Source: Podaxis mareebaensis (Eukaryota > Basidiomycota > Agaricomycetes > Agaricales > Agaricaceae). From it: a DNA stretch of 42,691 nucleotides. Below the pieces are notes generated by a model. That model had not been told where the DNA came from. It saw nothing but the letters and a program-made list of their open reading frames with translations, and did not search any database. This document shows positions 1 through 9,475 of the stretch, piece by piece (the stretch's first letter is position 1; every line of letters begins with the position of its first letter). The position numbers and the translations under genes were made by a program. Location: NCBI GenBank assembly GCA_018524725.1, contig JAEUWP010000228.1, positions 1 through 42,691 of the forward strand. The letters run 5' to 3'.

Positions 1-734
1 TTGCCAGTCGAAGGCAACGAGTCAGGAGAATCTTCATGGAGGAAGATGAGGCTGCGGTGCGGGGACGATGACGATGACGACGATATATCGCCAGTGACGT
101 ATGGCGGTGGATATGGAGGGGGATCACTGATGGGTTCTTCTGGGTTTGACTCGTCGATACCTGGAACGTTGGAGTCAACACTGAGGAGGGGCAGAAGCTG
201 AGTACGATGGGGAGGGATGGCCGGAGGTTCGTCGGAGTTAGGATCGACACAGTAGACTTCTACTTCTCGGAAGTAGAATCTGTGAGTGACTTTGTATTTG
301 ATGATATGCGGGACGACCTCGGGCGGATACATCATGTAGGGGTGAAGGAATACTATGGGTTCTCCGGCATAAGGAATCATCTTCCAGCCATGGGCCCAGG
401 CAGAGTCAAAGTTGTTATGGATCATTTGGATGTATAACCCATCGGGATCGAAGACGTGAGTGAAGGGAGCATTCTCCCAAGCAATGCGTAATATTTCTGT
501 CATCATGCGGTCGGTCTCGTATAAGAGTGGTCCAGGCGTTGGCCAGTCTTCAGAGAATAGGGATGTGTGGCCAGGAAGGCGACGATTGGCGAAAGCTTCG
601 TTGCGGTAGTGGGTTGAGTCTTCAGCTGGTATACCCGTATCTTGAGTGGTGGAACGGGAGGCATTAGGGAGTCCAAGCTCGTGGACTAAGGCATGATAAA
701 TGATGTTGCGGCGGGAGGTACCAGGCTGGTTCAT
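1..734 (-). CDS. uncharacterised protein, partial (3' end beyond window)
   Basis: A minus-strand frame with no stop runs from the window edge to its ATG at 734-732, about 244 codons. I do not recognise the family. The N-terminal part reads MNQPGTSRRNIIYHALVHEL, followed by a mixed globular stretch rich in W, Y, H and M (for example AWAHGWKMIPYAGEP and YPPEVVPHIIKYKVTHRFYF). The C-terminal visible part is disordered, with a PPPYPPPY motif and a seven-Ser run from a gac/gat repeat. No signal peptide or membrane segment is evident. The frame stays open upstream of the ATG to 777, so the original start may have been separated by the Helitron whose terminus lies at 764. It is the only stretch not assignable to a transposon here, but it could be a transposon-captured gene. 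Two shorter plus-strand frames over the same bases look like shadows. Confidence 0.55.
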   Translation of the reverse strand, partial: MNQPGTSRRNIIYHALVHELGLPNASRSTTQDTGIPAEDSTHYRNEAFANRRLPGHTSLFSEDWPTPGPLLYETDRMMTEILRIAWENAPFTHVFDPDGLYIQMIHNNFDSAWAHGWKMIPYAGEPIVFLHPYMMYPPEVVPHIIKYKVTHRFYFREVEVYCVDPNSDEPPAIPPHRTQLLPLLSVDSNVPGIDESNPEEPISDPPPYPPPYVTGDISSSSSSSPHRSLIFLHEDSPDSLPSTG

Positions 735-763
735 AACAGCACCCAACACCCACCAGTATAATA

Positions 764-792
764 CTAGGCTGTATTACCTGTGCCTTTGGCAC
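764..792 (-). other. Helitron H1 3' terminus (hairpin + CTAG)
   Basis: The plus strand shows CTAG at 764-767 and a perfect 5-bp stem with 3-nt loop (GTGCC TTT GGCAC) at 780-792. In the element's orientation the hairpin precedes CTAG by 12 nt and the next host base is T. This is the replication-termination structure known for Helitrons. Related copies start at 7055 and 35083. Confidence 0.75.
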
Positions 793-863
793 TCTCTGAC
801 TTCTGTACTCAATCTAATTCAGAATCCAAAGCTATTATTCTACATGTTACACAGTGTTATATA

Positions 864-2640
864 TTATATCTGTCCAAGTTGAAGTCCTGAAAGTACTTCT
901 TTGTACACTATATTCATAGTCCTTCTGTTGTCCTCCAGCTCTGGTAACAACACTTTAATCCTCCTTCCTGATGTACACCTTGAGAGAGCCACATATAGTT
1001 GTCCATGAGAGAAGACAGATGTCTCCAAGTTAATCCCAACATGCTTCACTGACTGTCCCTGAGACTTGTTGATAGTCATTGCAAATGCAAGTTGGACTGG
1101 GAATTGCCTTTGCTTAAGAGGAATGGATAGGTTCTCTGATGATGGTTGCAAGGTAATTCTAGGAATCAGGGCTGTCTGGCCATGAAACTTGGGATCATTG
1201 CTGATGATCCTGCACCTCAGAACTCTCCTCTCTATCTTCTCCACAATCATCCTAGTCCCATTGCAGAGCCCCCTTGATGGATCAAAGTTCCTCAGAAGCA
1301 TTACTGGACAATGCTCCTTAAGAACTAACTTTGCTAGGGGCAAACCACCTGTATTGAGTGAGTTGAGGTACTCTGGTAGATAAGGTTGGTAGTTGTTCAT
1401 CTGGTCATTCCCTAGTTCAATAGAGTCAGCACTCATACTGTAAGAAGGTGGGATGGAACTTCAGGTTGGAACTTGCCAAGAATTGAAGCATTGAGGATAT
1501 CAACTTCATCATTTTTGGCAGAGAGGATGATCCTGTCCAGGAAGTATTGGTCAGGCATGGGGAATTGGATGTCAGGATAGATGGAGTTGATCAAGGAGTC
1601 CAGGTTAGGGCAACACATAGGAGCAGGAATCTGGAGAGTCTGATCATTGGCCAACTCATTTCCAGCTCCAATCTTGAGTAACCATCTAGCATGATCAATG
1701 CTATCTGGAGTCTGCTCTAACCTCATGTTATGGATCAAGTAGTGAACAGTGATATCATTCCAGAGAGGGGATTTGTGTAAGGAGGCTTGAACAACATCTT
1801 GTCTTGATCCATGAGGAACAACAGGAAGGGTTTGACAGAAGTCACCACCAAAAACAGTAGTGATATCACCAAAAGGCCCTTTCATTCTAAAACAAAATCA
1901 TAAGCTATCTATTTACTGGAGTAACAGGAGAATACTCACATTGAATAGGTCTTGGAGACATCTATCAACAGACTTGATAGCATTTCTGTGTTGTATAGGA
2001 GCTTCATCCCAGATGATAACCTTGGTTCACTGAAGGACTGGCCACATGTGTGAAGTGCACTTGATGCCAGCAACACAGGCTTCATCAGCAGGAATAGGAA
2101 TCTTGAACCTTGAATGGGCAGTTCTTCCTCCTATCAACAGTAGAGCTGCAATCCCAGAAGAGGCAACACAGAGAGCAATGTCACCTTGGGATCGAATAGC
2201 AGCAGCAATGGTGTTGAGAACAAAAGTCTTTCCACATCCACCTGCACTATGGATAAAGAGAGACTGGCCAAGGTTCTGGTTGATAGAGTCCATGACAGCA
2301 TTGTAGGCATTAGACTGTTCCTGGTTGAATCTCTGTTGGTCTTGATCAACCTGAGCTGTCAATTCAGCATGGTTATAGTCAAGCTCTGCTGCCAGCATAA
2401 AGTTGTCAACCTGATTCTGCCAGTCTTGCTGAGGGAGGGACATAGGAGGAAAGTCACTAAGAGTCTTTCCAGACTCCATGAGGATTTTGTTGAGGAGGTG
2501 AAGACCATAGTCATATACCTGCTCATCTGTGAACTCCATATTCCTATGGTGTACCATGGCTTGGAGCTGTGCTTTGCAGTCATCACAGATCTTGGGTCAG
2601 AATTGCTCCCAGAGGTTGAGAGGCTCAGCAGGATGACAGA
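864..2640 (-). pseudogene. Helitron PIF1-like DNA helicase domain (C-terminal part of RepHel)
   Basis: SF1B helicase region of the Helitron protein, which would unwind DNA during rolling-circle transposition. Motifs in order on the minus strand are: Walker A SAGGCGKT (about 2240), motif Ia VASSGIAALLLIGGRTAHSR (about 2140), motif II IIWDEAP (about 2010), motif III FGGDFCQTLPVV (about 1845), and the late motifs [12 protein letters not shown] and GQLYVALSR (about 1090-980). The reading ends with a stop at 864. A stop interrupts it just before motif II (near 2027), a probable 53-bp intron lies at 1887-1939, and a frame break occurs near 1433. All catalytic motifs are still readable, so decay is moderate. 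Assignment to the Helitron helicase rather than host PIF1 rests on the Rep domain upstream. Confidence 0.85.
1887..1939 (-). other. probable intron in Helitron helicase
   Basis: On the minus strand it starts GTGAGT and ends TTTTAG (53 bp), between motif II (ending DLFN) and the segment leading into GGDFCQ. Splicing at these sites leaves one extra base, so either a neighbouring splice site is used or an indel occurred. Length and signals fit basidiomycete introns. Confidence 0.6.
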
Positions 2641-4965
2641 AAAGGAGGATGACTGCAAATAATCATCTCAACACATTGCCTGTTTGCATATCTCCAGCCT
2701 CAGTTGGATACTGAATCCACTCTCTATCATCCTCCAAGATTCCTCTAGCCAAGCATGCCTCCTTGAATGTGTTATACAGCTGGCCCTGGTAGGTATACAA
2801 GTCTTGAAAAGAAGTGGCACCTGGAACAACTGTCAAGAGAAGCCTGAGGTAGAAATGCTCTCCCTAAACTGGAGAGGCAAAGTACATTTTCCCAATTGCT
2901 ATTCCCTTCTTCCTGTGTTTCCAGATCTTAGCCTTGTTGTTGTAAGTCCAAGTCTGGGGAAAGTCCTGATAGAGGATATGGCATGCATCTTCATTATCTC
3001 TATTGGCCTCAAACTAAGCAATGAGTGGTGTTCTTTTTATATTTCCCCTAACAAGGACCTCTGCTGCTGTCTGGTCTGGATTGAAATAAATGGTGTGCTG
3101 GTTGGGAAGGTGGACTGGAAGACAATAGACAGTGGGATAGGCACCATGTATGGAGAACTCAAATATATGGCTGCAAGCCTCTACAGGGGATACATAGCAA
3201 GCATCAAGATACTCTTTGATCTCATCCCTGTTTTGGTCTCCTACTGCTGCCAATGTGAGGGTTGTCTTGTCATGACCCTTGAAAATGTACTTGTAAATGT
3301 ATTTGATAGAGGAAATGGTGACAAAAATCTTGATATTGATATGGCAGCAGTACTTGGCACTAAGAAACTTGCAGTGGGGAATAACTCATCAGTTGTCATA
3401 GGTAAATCCAGCTTTCTCAAATGTCTGGTTGTTGTTTGGCCTAGTATACTTGGGATAACCATCCTCTCCAAATTGTGTATCCTCTCTAAACTCCTTAGGA
3501 AAGTGCTTGCTACAACTGCCATTGACCATACAGGGAGCATTGGGATAGCTAGGACCATATGGACCATGCAACATTGCAGAAGTAATGATCTCTGAGAGAA
3601 TAGGCTCAGTCTGAGGATTAGGAAGTTGTGCAGAGACTATGCAATCAACATGGTTGGCATCTCTGATCTTGTCAACTGACTTAAGGAACACCAAGAGATG
3701 CATATGAGGAAGGCCATGTTTCTGGTACTTGATTGTATGAACCATGGCTGAGATGTCTCTAAATAATCCACCCATGATGTTCTTGATAAGAGCATTCTTC
3801 TTATGCTCAAAGACCCTGACAACAATGTCTGGTCAATCTGTGGCTGTTTGTTCAGGAAGGAGGTTTTCAGTGATTTCATCCCATTTAGGATTTGCAGTCA
3901 TGGTGAGGAAGAGATCAGGGACTCAGTTGGCTCTACAAATGGCTATAGCATTCTGGAAGAGTTGGTTCATGAAATGTTCACTTCCAAGATGTGAAGAAGG
4001 TAGAATAACACATCAACCATGTTCCTGGAGTCTAATGTTGCCATCTTGGTCACCAATGAGAACATCTTGAAGGCCTTGATAAACCTCAGCTCTGAGCTCC
4101 TTCTGATTATTTCAGATCCCAGTAAGCTTGCTCTGTTCAGTGGAGGCCCAAGCATCAACAACATATTGTTGGAACAGCTTGCCACTATAGAACAATGGAG
4201 GATGGGGAGGAGGTTGGATGTGGAAACAATAGGCATAGTAGCATGTCTGAGAAACCCAGGGTGATTGCATCTTTCCATCAAGGCCAGGATATGCAGGAAT
4301 CTTGGGGTGCCAGCCATTTTCACCATAAGGAAAGAAAAGGACATAGTGGAGGCAGGAATAGGAAATACTGAGATGGCTAATCCTCTGAAGCCCACCACCT
4401 CATAGACATAGAATGATGTCTCAATGCTCAGACACCTCACCAGCCCCAGCAGTTGGAATGATAACAGACACCTCCTCAGCAGATGGAGCATTGTATCTTC
4501 TCTAGTCAGTGATAGGATTAACATATAGCTGAGCAGAGATATTATGTTGCTCATGCTCAGGCTTTCCCCTCATGATATCATAGGCCTGTTTATAAGTAGC
4601 AATATAGGGGTGAGTGCAATGGAGCATGTCTTGGAGCTCATTGAGAACAACATGGTCAAGATTGACATTGTTATTATTGTCATTTCACTGCCTATTGTTC
4701 TCTTACCTATAGTTGAGCTGGTCAGCAGAGTCAAAGAAGTAGATCTGAGTATAGACAGGACTCTGTCCAGGAGGAGGGATGAGAGCACCACAAAGATGGA
4801 AGAGTTTACCACTGATTTTGAAGCAGTAGGGACCTGATGCACAGGTAACAGACTGGTCAATCTTGGCTCAATTGATGTGAAAGCAAAAGTGGCATTGTAA
4901 CATTGAATATTGTTTTTGAAGCCAGTAGCCTGAGGCCTATCTCCAGCCATGAAGCCCTTGAGCAC
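2641..4965 (-). pseudogene. Helitron Rep (HUH endonuclease) and Helitron_like_N region
   Basis: Middle part of the Helitron RepHel protein. N-terminal to C-terminal: a Helitron_like_N segment at about 4900-3780, with GPYCFKISGKLFHLCGALIP and SPVYTQIYFFDS recognisable; then the Rep HUH motif in KHGLPHMHLL (about 3690); then the two-tyrosine motif in EIKEYLDACYVSPVEA (about 3215), which holds the strand-transfer tyrosines; then the linker GERFYLRLLL-like and PGATSFQDLYTYQGQLYNTF (about 2830). HUH residues and both tyrosines are kept. Several stops and frame changes separate the blocks, so no single open frame spans it. The nicking and joining role is known from the family. Confidence 0.8.
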
Positions 4966-5348
4966 AGGAGTGTCATCTAAGGGATGATAGGGAAGTAGCC
5001 TGATCTGGTTTTGTAGGCAACAAACACCAAATCAAATATTATTTACCCTTGATCTTGACAGCTTTTCACAGTCAAAATGAAGGGCTCTACAACACTGACA
5101 TGCAATGCTCATGTGACCTAGACTGTGCTTTTGAATAGTGCCATCAATATAGGGCTGACATCTATGTGGAATACATTGGAGTCAAGGAGGGGGAGGAGGA
5201 ATATTATTATTGGCTTCATTAGCATTGTCAGTATTAACAGGCCTATTGTGCTCTTCCTCATTAACTTCTGGGACTGGAGATGGTAGCTGGGGCTCAATAA
5301 TCTGCTGCTGGAGATTATTCAAAGCCTGTTGTGCTAAGTCATCATCTT

Positions 5349-5398
5349 CTAAAAATATAATTAGTTAAAATATTCTAAATAATAACTTGAAAACATAC
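5349..5398 (-). other. intron in Helitron gene
   Basis: 50 bp, minus strand, GTATGT...TTTTTAG. Joining the flanks restores one frame (CTA G + AA GAT, reading LLEDDD), supporting a real intron. Confidence 0.7.
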
Positions 5399-6471
5399 CT
5401 AGAAGACCTTGCTCATCATCTCCTCTTATCTCAGCCTCATGCTTATTTCTCCACTCATTTGAAGCTCTAAAGAGCCTTTCTTGAGCTATTCTTCTTTCTT
5501 CTACTAATCTATACTCTTCTTCCCTCATTCTTTGCTCCCTCTCTTCTCCTCCTACTCTTTCTAACCATTCTCTTCTCTCTCTTTCCTCTCTTTCCTGTCA
5601 CTCTCTTGCTTCTCTCACCTCTCTCACCAACTGCTCTATTCTCTCCCTCTCTCTTCTTTCTATAAGGGCCTATTCTAACCTTGTTATCCTTTCTCTATTC
5701 TCTTTATCTCTTCTTTCTATCTCTCTTCTCTCTGCCTCTACTCTTTCTATAAGGTCTTGCTCCAACCTTGTTCTTCTCTGCCTTTGCCCATTTTCCTGCC
5801 TTTCTACCCTTTCTCTCTCTTCTCTCTTTCTTGTTTCCTCTCTCTCTCTTTCCCTTCTTGCTCTCTCTTCTTGCTCTCTAAAATCTCTAGTTGCAGCAGT
5901 ATTTACACCTAATATAGGTACCTCTATCTGTTGAGCATATCTGCTTTTAGGAGGAGGATTTGGGATAGCTGGAATAGGTTGAAAGGTGAAGGAAATAGAG
6001 GCTGGAGGAGGAGGAGCCCTAAAAGGTCTAGCCTGAGGAGGAAGAGACAAATTTGGTTGTGCAATTGGCCTCAGATGTCTGAGTATGTAGTCTGGAATGA
6101 CTATTGGTAGAGGGACAGGTACTCTGGAAGGTCCAGCCTCAGAGGTAACAGATGGGTTGGCCTGTCCAACTGGCTCCAAGTGTCTGAGTATATAGTCAGG
6201 AACAACCACTGATGGAGGAAGATTTAGGATAGCCTGAATATTTCTTTGGAAAGGTGGAGGTGCATTGGAGATATCTAATTGCACAGGAAGGGGGGATGCA
6301 TTGGGACTACCCAATTGCATAGGAAGTGGGGGAGGAAGTAGTGAAGGAGTAGGAGTGGGTGAAGATGGTTGTTCAGGAAGAGGTGGTGGTAGCCTATTGT
6401 GATCCCACTGTCCTCCTCTTCCAGTAGGAGGTTGAACTTGTCTTTGGCCTTGATCAGGAGTGGTGGGGTTT

Positions 6472-6530
6472 CTAAATGAAATAAGTTATTAGAAAACAAT
6501 TAAAAGTCAAGTAAAGTAATTTTATCTCAC
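6472..6530 (-). other. intron in Helitron gene
   Basis: 59 bp, minus strand, GTGAGA...ATTTAG. Joining the flanks restores one frame across the site (GA + A, reading TGENPTTP). Confidence 0.7.
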
Positions 6531-6755
6531 TCTCCAGTAGGCTGAGTATTTCTTTGGACTTGTTCAGAGCTGTTAGAAGAATTCCTAAACACAAAATCAT
6601 CAGTTTACAGCAATATCTAAAAGAATCTTTATTATTTACATTTTTTAGAACTTATAGTTATGTACAGACAATGGGGGAAAGAAGAAAAGAGTGTTCAGTC
6701 ATTGTGCTGTGCTTATCTACCACAGCAGTGGGTTTAGGGCAGGTGGGCTGATACA

Positions 6756-6860
6756 AAATCACTAATGATTAATGTGAAATCACTAATGATTAATGTGAAA
6801 TCACTAATGATTAATGTGAAATCACTAACAATTGATGTGAAATCACTTATCTGATTGATA
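6756..6860. repeat. 21-bp tandem repeat, about 5 copies
   Basis: Units begin at 6756, 6777, 6798, 6819 and 6840. The first three are identical, the fourth and fifth diverge. The unit contains ATCACTAATGATTAATGTG. It lies in the 5' subterminal part of Helitron H1, outside the coding region. Confidence 0.9.
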
Positions 6861-7054
6861 TCAAAAGCCTGGGACATCACAGGGATCATAGGATCACAGG
6901 ATTCACAGGATTGAAGAATGGGACAATGATTATGTCAGCAATTACTAAGCTGACTAAGGCTGACTAAGAATTGGTCCCTTTGCCTTCTATGGGCAATGCT
7001 TATAAATCTGATGCATTCCCACCACTCCCACACTTCTTGTCCTGTTCTTATAGA
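6861..7054 (-). other. 5' terminal region of Helitron H1
   Basis: Non-coding. In the element's orientation it begins TCTATAAGAAC, followed by GTGTGGGAGTG and further in TTGCTGACA. The same landmarks in the same order occur in 34739-35082, the proposed 5' end of H2. Confidence 0.5.
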
Positions 7055-7073
7055 AAGCCTGATACCCATGCCA

Positions 7074-7078
7074 TTGGC
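7074..7078. repeat. target-site duplication TTGGC of G1 (left)
   Basis: TTGGC directly precedes the LTR start at 7079. The matching copy is at 15352-15356. Five-bp duplications are usual for Ty3/gypsy integrases. Confidence 0.9.
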
Positions 7079-7789
7079 TGTTAAGAACTGACTCTGGATG
7101 GGGGCGGACCACGGGCAGACGCGCACGGACACGGGGTCGAGGCCTTGGCTTCAACTTATGTGTTGCGCCCCTCTGATACTGTGGTGGCCTCACTTGACCA
7201 ACTACGGACTCAAGCGGACGAGCGGACAGAGAACGGACGAAGACAGGACAAGCCCAGACCGAGGGGCGGACTTGTAGCGGACAAGCAGGAGAGAGGAGAA
7301 AGATCTAAGTTGATATTCTGACTGAGGACTACAAATGGTAGTGATCCTACTTATATACTAGCAGTCAGGATAAAGTCTGGAGAGTAGTAGTTAAGTGAGA
7401 AACAATAGTAACTACTCAAAGGAGAATACCAGAAACATGTGAACTGATAACCGCGGTGAAGATACCAGAATAAGGAGTCCATCCACAAAGTGTCTGGACA
7501 TCTGATAGGATGGGGGCGGAAGTGAAACATCAGATAACGGAGAAACCAAGATAAGCGAGAGATAATCAAGGGTAAAGGGTAAAGCCACAGATAAATGGAA
7601 AAACACGAGATAATCGGATAAGGAGATCAGATAAGGAAAATGACAGAAAGAACAAGGACAGATAAAAGTATTTGCAAGGGGAAGGGTTCAACGGAAAGGG
7701 AAGAAAGGTTAAACTGAATATGATCCACAGAATCCGGGTTGTAACCAAGGCTCCGAGAGTTTAATGGGCACAAAGTGAAGTCTGTAACA
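7079..7789 (-). repeat. 3' LTR of G1
   Basis: 711 bp, TGTTAAGAACTGACTC at the left to AGTCTGTAACA at the right on the plus strand. It lacks the 10-bp GGCCAAGGGC insertion found near 14670 in the other LTR. A TATA-like motif TATATAAG lies on the minus strand at 7357-7350. Confidence 0.93.
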
Positions 7790-7803
7790 GTATTCCCCCC
7801 TTA
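7790..7803 (-). promoter_or_regulatory. polypurine tract of G1
   Basis: Minus strand reads CTAAGGGGGGAATAC directly inside the 3' LTR. This is the purine run expected to prime plus-strand DNA synthesis. Confidence 0.7.
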
Positions 7804-7913
7804 GGGCCGAGCCTCCAAGGCCCAAGTCTGGACCAGACACCTGCCCTCAACTTTCTCTGCCAGATACAAAAGGGGCGCCTTCGGAAAACGAACTTCATTC
7901 CTCAACTCGCAAA

Positions 7914-9319
7914 ATGTCCTCTCAGAGCAACCAGACCCCCAGTACCAACCCTCCCTTCGACCCCGAGATGATGGCGGCTTTCTCCGCCTTCTACCAGCAC
8001 TGGCAGATGAGTAAGGACAAGCTGTCCGCACCCGAAGAGCAACCCACAGCAGAGGCGGGCCCGAGCAAGAAGAGAGGGTGGACGGAAGAGGCAGAGACAT
8101 CAGTGGGTAAGGCGGAGAAAAAGAAATGGAAGGTGAAGAGGGCTGAGGAAAAGAGGTGTAAGGAGGCAGAGGAAGTGGAGAGGAAACAGATAGAGGAGGA
8201 GGAGAGGAAGAAGCGGGAGGAGGAGAGGCAGGCAGCAGAGAGGGCAGAGGAGGAGTGGAGACAGAGGGAGGAAGAGGAAAGGAAGTGGAAGGAGCAGGAG
8301 GAGGCAGAGAGAGCCCGGAGGGAGCAAGAGGAGGAAGAATGGTGGAGAGCAGAGGAAGCGAGGAAGGCAGAGGCAGAGGTGGAGGCGAAGAAGAAGGCCA
8401 AGGGGAAGGGGAAGGCCGTCCGCCTGGAATCAGGTGATGAGTCGGATGTCCAGATTGTGGACCGTCTGGCTGGGTCGTGGGCATGACTCCCCTACAAGAT
8501 GGGGGGTGATAAAATGTGCCAGCGTTGCCACCAACTGGGAGTCAAGTGCGTTCCACATGAAAGTACATACCAACTCCGTTTACCATAAGACTACTGACCA
8601 TTTCTCTTAGAGGAGCAAATCCATTCTTGCACCAGTTGCTACCAGAAGAAATCCTGGTGCAAGCCATTCCTCTGAGAGGAGTCAGTGGACTGTGAAAATC
8701 CACAGGGGCTGCAACGCCCCATTCCCCACATCCTTAACCTGTTTACTCAAATGGGTAAGGATATCACAGAGTCAGAAGTCAGAATAATGGGGGCACTCCA
8801 CGGCATGGTAAGTGCCTATGTGGAGGATGGGGTTGGTGGTAAGCTGACCCAGGAATATGGTAGGTTCCCCGCTATGGCCTGTTAAGCAAGAAACAGGTCG
8901 CCTTATTTACGGATCTGACTGTAACTCCAATAGAGGCTGTCCATGCCCTAACTGCGGAGATCAATGCGCTCTGGAGGGTACAGGAGGAAACAAACGCTCT
9001 CATGAGGAGGGCATATCAAATCTCGGAGGAGGATGTACTGCGGGCACAGAGGGAAGCAGTGGACGAGTCGGACGGGTCAGAGGAGGAGGAACAGGAGGGA
9101 AAAGGTGCAGGAGTCCAGGACGTGGATATGGAAGACGGGGCCGAGATGGAGCTGGCAGAAACGGGTGGCGGGTTGGGTGGATCTGGTGGAAAAGAGGCGG
9201 AAGTGGAAGAAGAGATGGAGGAAAACAATGAGGATAGTGGATCAGAAGAAAGGGAAGAAGAGGAGGAAGATGGGGACAGGGAGGAGGATGGATCTGAAAA
9301 TGGAGAGGCAGAGGAATAG
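7914..9319 (+). pseudogene. spliced antisense gene inside G1: acidic/coiled-coil protein with Zn2Cys6-like cluster
   Basis: A plus-strand gene opposite to G1, between the chromodomain and the 3' LTR. Exon 1 is 7914-8807, the intron 8808-8863 (GTAAGT...GGTAG, branch-like GCTGAC), exon 2 8864-9319. Both exons are multiples of three and join in frame (GALHGM|VPRYGLLSKK), giving about 449 codons. Domains: N-terminal DPEMMAAFSAFYQHWQ; a long E/K/R coiled coil at residues ~50-170; a cysteine cluster MCQRCHQLGVKC...CTSCYQKKSWC at ~205-250, resembling fungal Zn2Cys6 fingers; a helical segment; and an acidic tail with DVDMEDG. Four in-frame stops (8484 TGA, 8586 TAA, 8595 TGA, 8673 TGA) are each explainable by C-to-T at CGA or CAA. 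ATG 7914 has a good context (GCAAAATGT). The function is unknown; DNA binding is inferred from the cluster only. Confidence 0.65.
8808..8863 (+). other. intron of the antisense gene
   Basis: 56 bp, GTAAGT at the donor and GGTAG at the acceptor, with a CTGAC branch-like motif about 15 nt before the acceptor. Removal joins two frames in phase 0. It lies on the strand opposite to G1, so it is not a G1 intron. Confidence 0.75.
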
Positions 9320-9475
9320 TGGGTCCGCTCCTCCTGTAAATATATAGAATTTTTGGAACTCGTAGAAATTGAAAGTTTTTTGGGTGCGCCACAAGAATGT
9401 GAACAAGGAAATGAATAACATGAGAACGCCAAGATCAGAGAATCAGTGGAGAACATAAGAACAAGATAAGGGAAA

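Larger units (their letters stand above)
5040..6591 (-). pseudogene. N-terminal extension of the Helitron protein (Pro-rich, coiled-coil, Cys motif), spliced
   Basis: Reading on the minus strand, a short exon (NSSNSSEQVQRNTQPTGE, about 6585-6531) joins in frame across the intron 6472-6530 to a Pro/Gln-rich segment. A duplicated motif follows: PDYILRHLEPVGQ and PDYILRHLRPIAQ. Next is an E/R-rich stretch of about 90 residues with strong coiled-coil character (about 5880-5640), with a stop at 5667-5669. Across a second intron (5349-5398) the frame continues through an acidic/Asn-rich stretch to CQCCRALHFDCEKL (about 5105-5065). That motif resembles the C-x2-C-x-A-x-H cysteine motif preceding the N domain of many Helitron proteins. 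I could not place the first exon or start codon. The coiled-coil function is unknown. Confidence 0.6.
764..7054 (-). mobile_element. Helitron H1 (rolling-circle transposon, Rep/helicase-bearing, degenerate)
   Basis: The element reads on the minus strand. Its 3' terminus is at 764: reverse-complemented it gives a GTGCC-AAA-GGCAC hairpin, a 12-nt spacer, CTAG, then a flanking T, the CTRR|T form expected of Helitrons. Its 5' terminus is taken as TC (7054-7053), reading TCTATAAGAAC. Between them lies a Helitron-type gene: N-terminal extension, cysteine motif, Helitron_like_N domain, HUH/Y2 Rep and PIF1-like helicase. Stops and frame changes make it non-functional as read. The 5' boundary is inferred from similarity to a second TCTATAA end at 35082 and may be off by 1-2 bases. 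Confidence 0.8.

Noticed and set aside
2186..3595. Long plus-strand open frames (158 and 303 codons) opposite the Helitron
   Set aside because: They lie antisense to recognisable Rep/helicase motifs and have no domain features; shadows of a once-coding strand.
3967..4554. 195-codon minus-strand frame in Helitron H1
   Set aside because: Not the frame of the recognisable Helitron_like_N motifs; a neighbouring-frame shadow.
7801..8484. Minus-strand Pro/Ser-rich frame of 227 codons
   Set aside because: Reverse complement of the E/K-rich coiled-coil coding of the antisense gene; low-complexity shadow.
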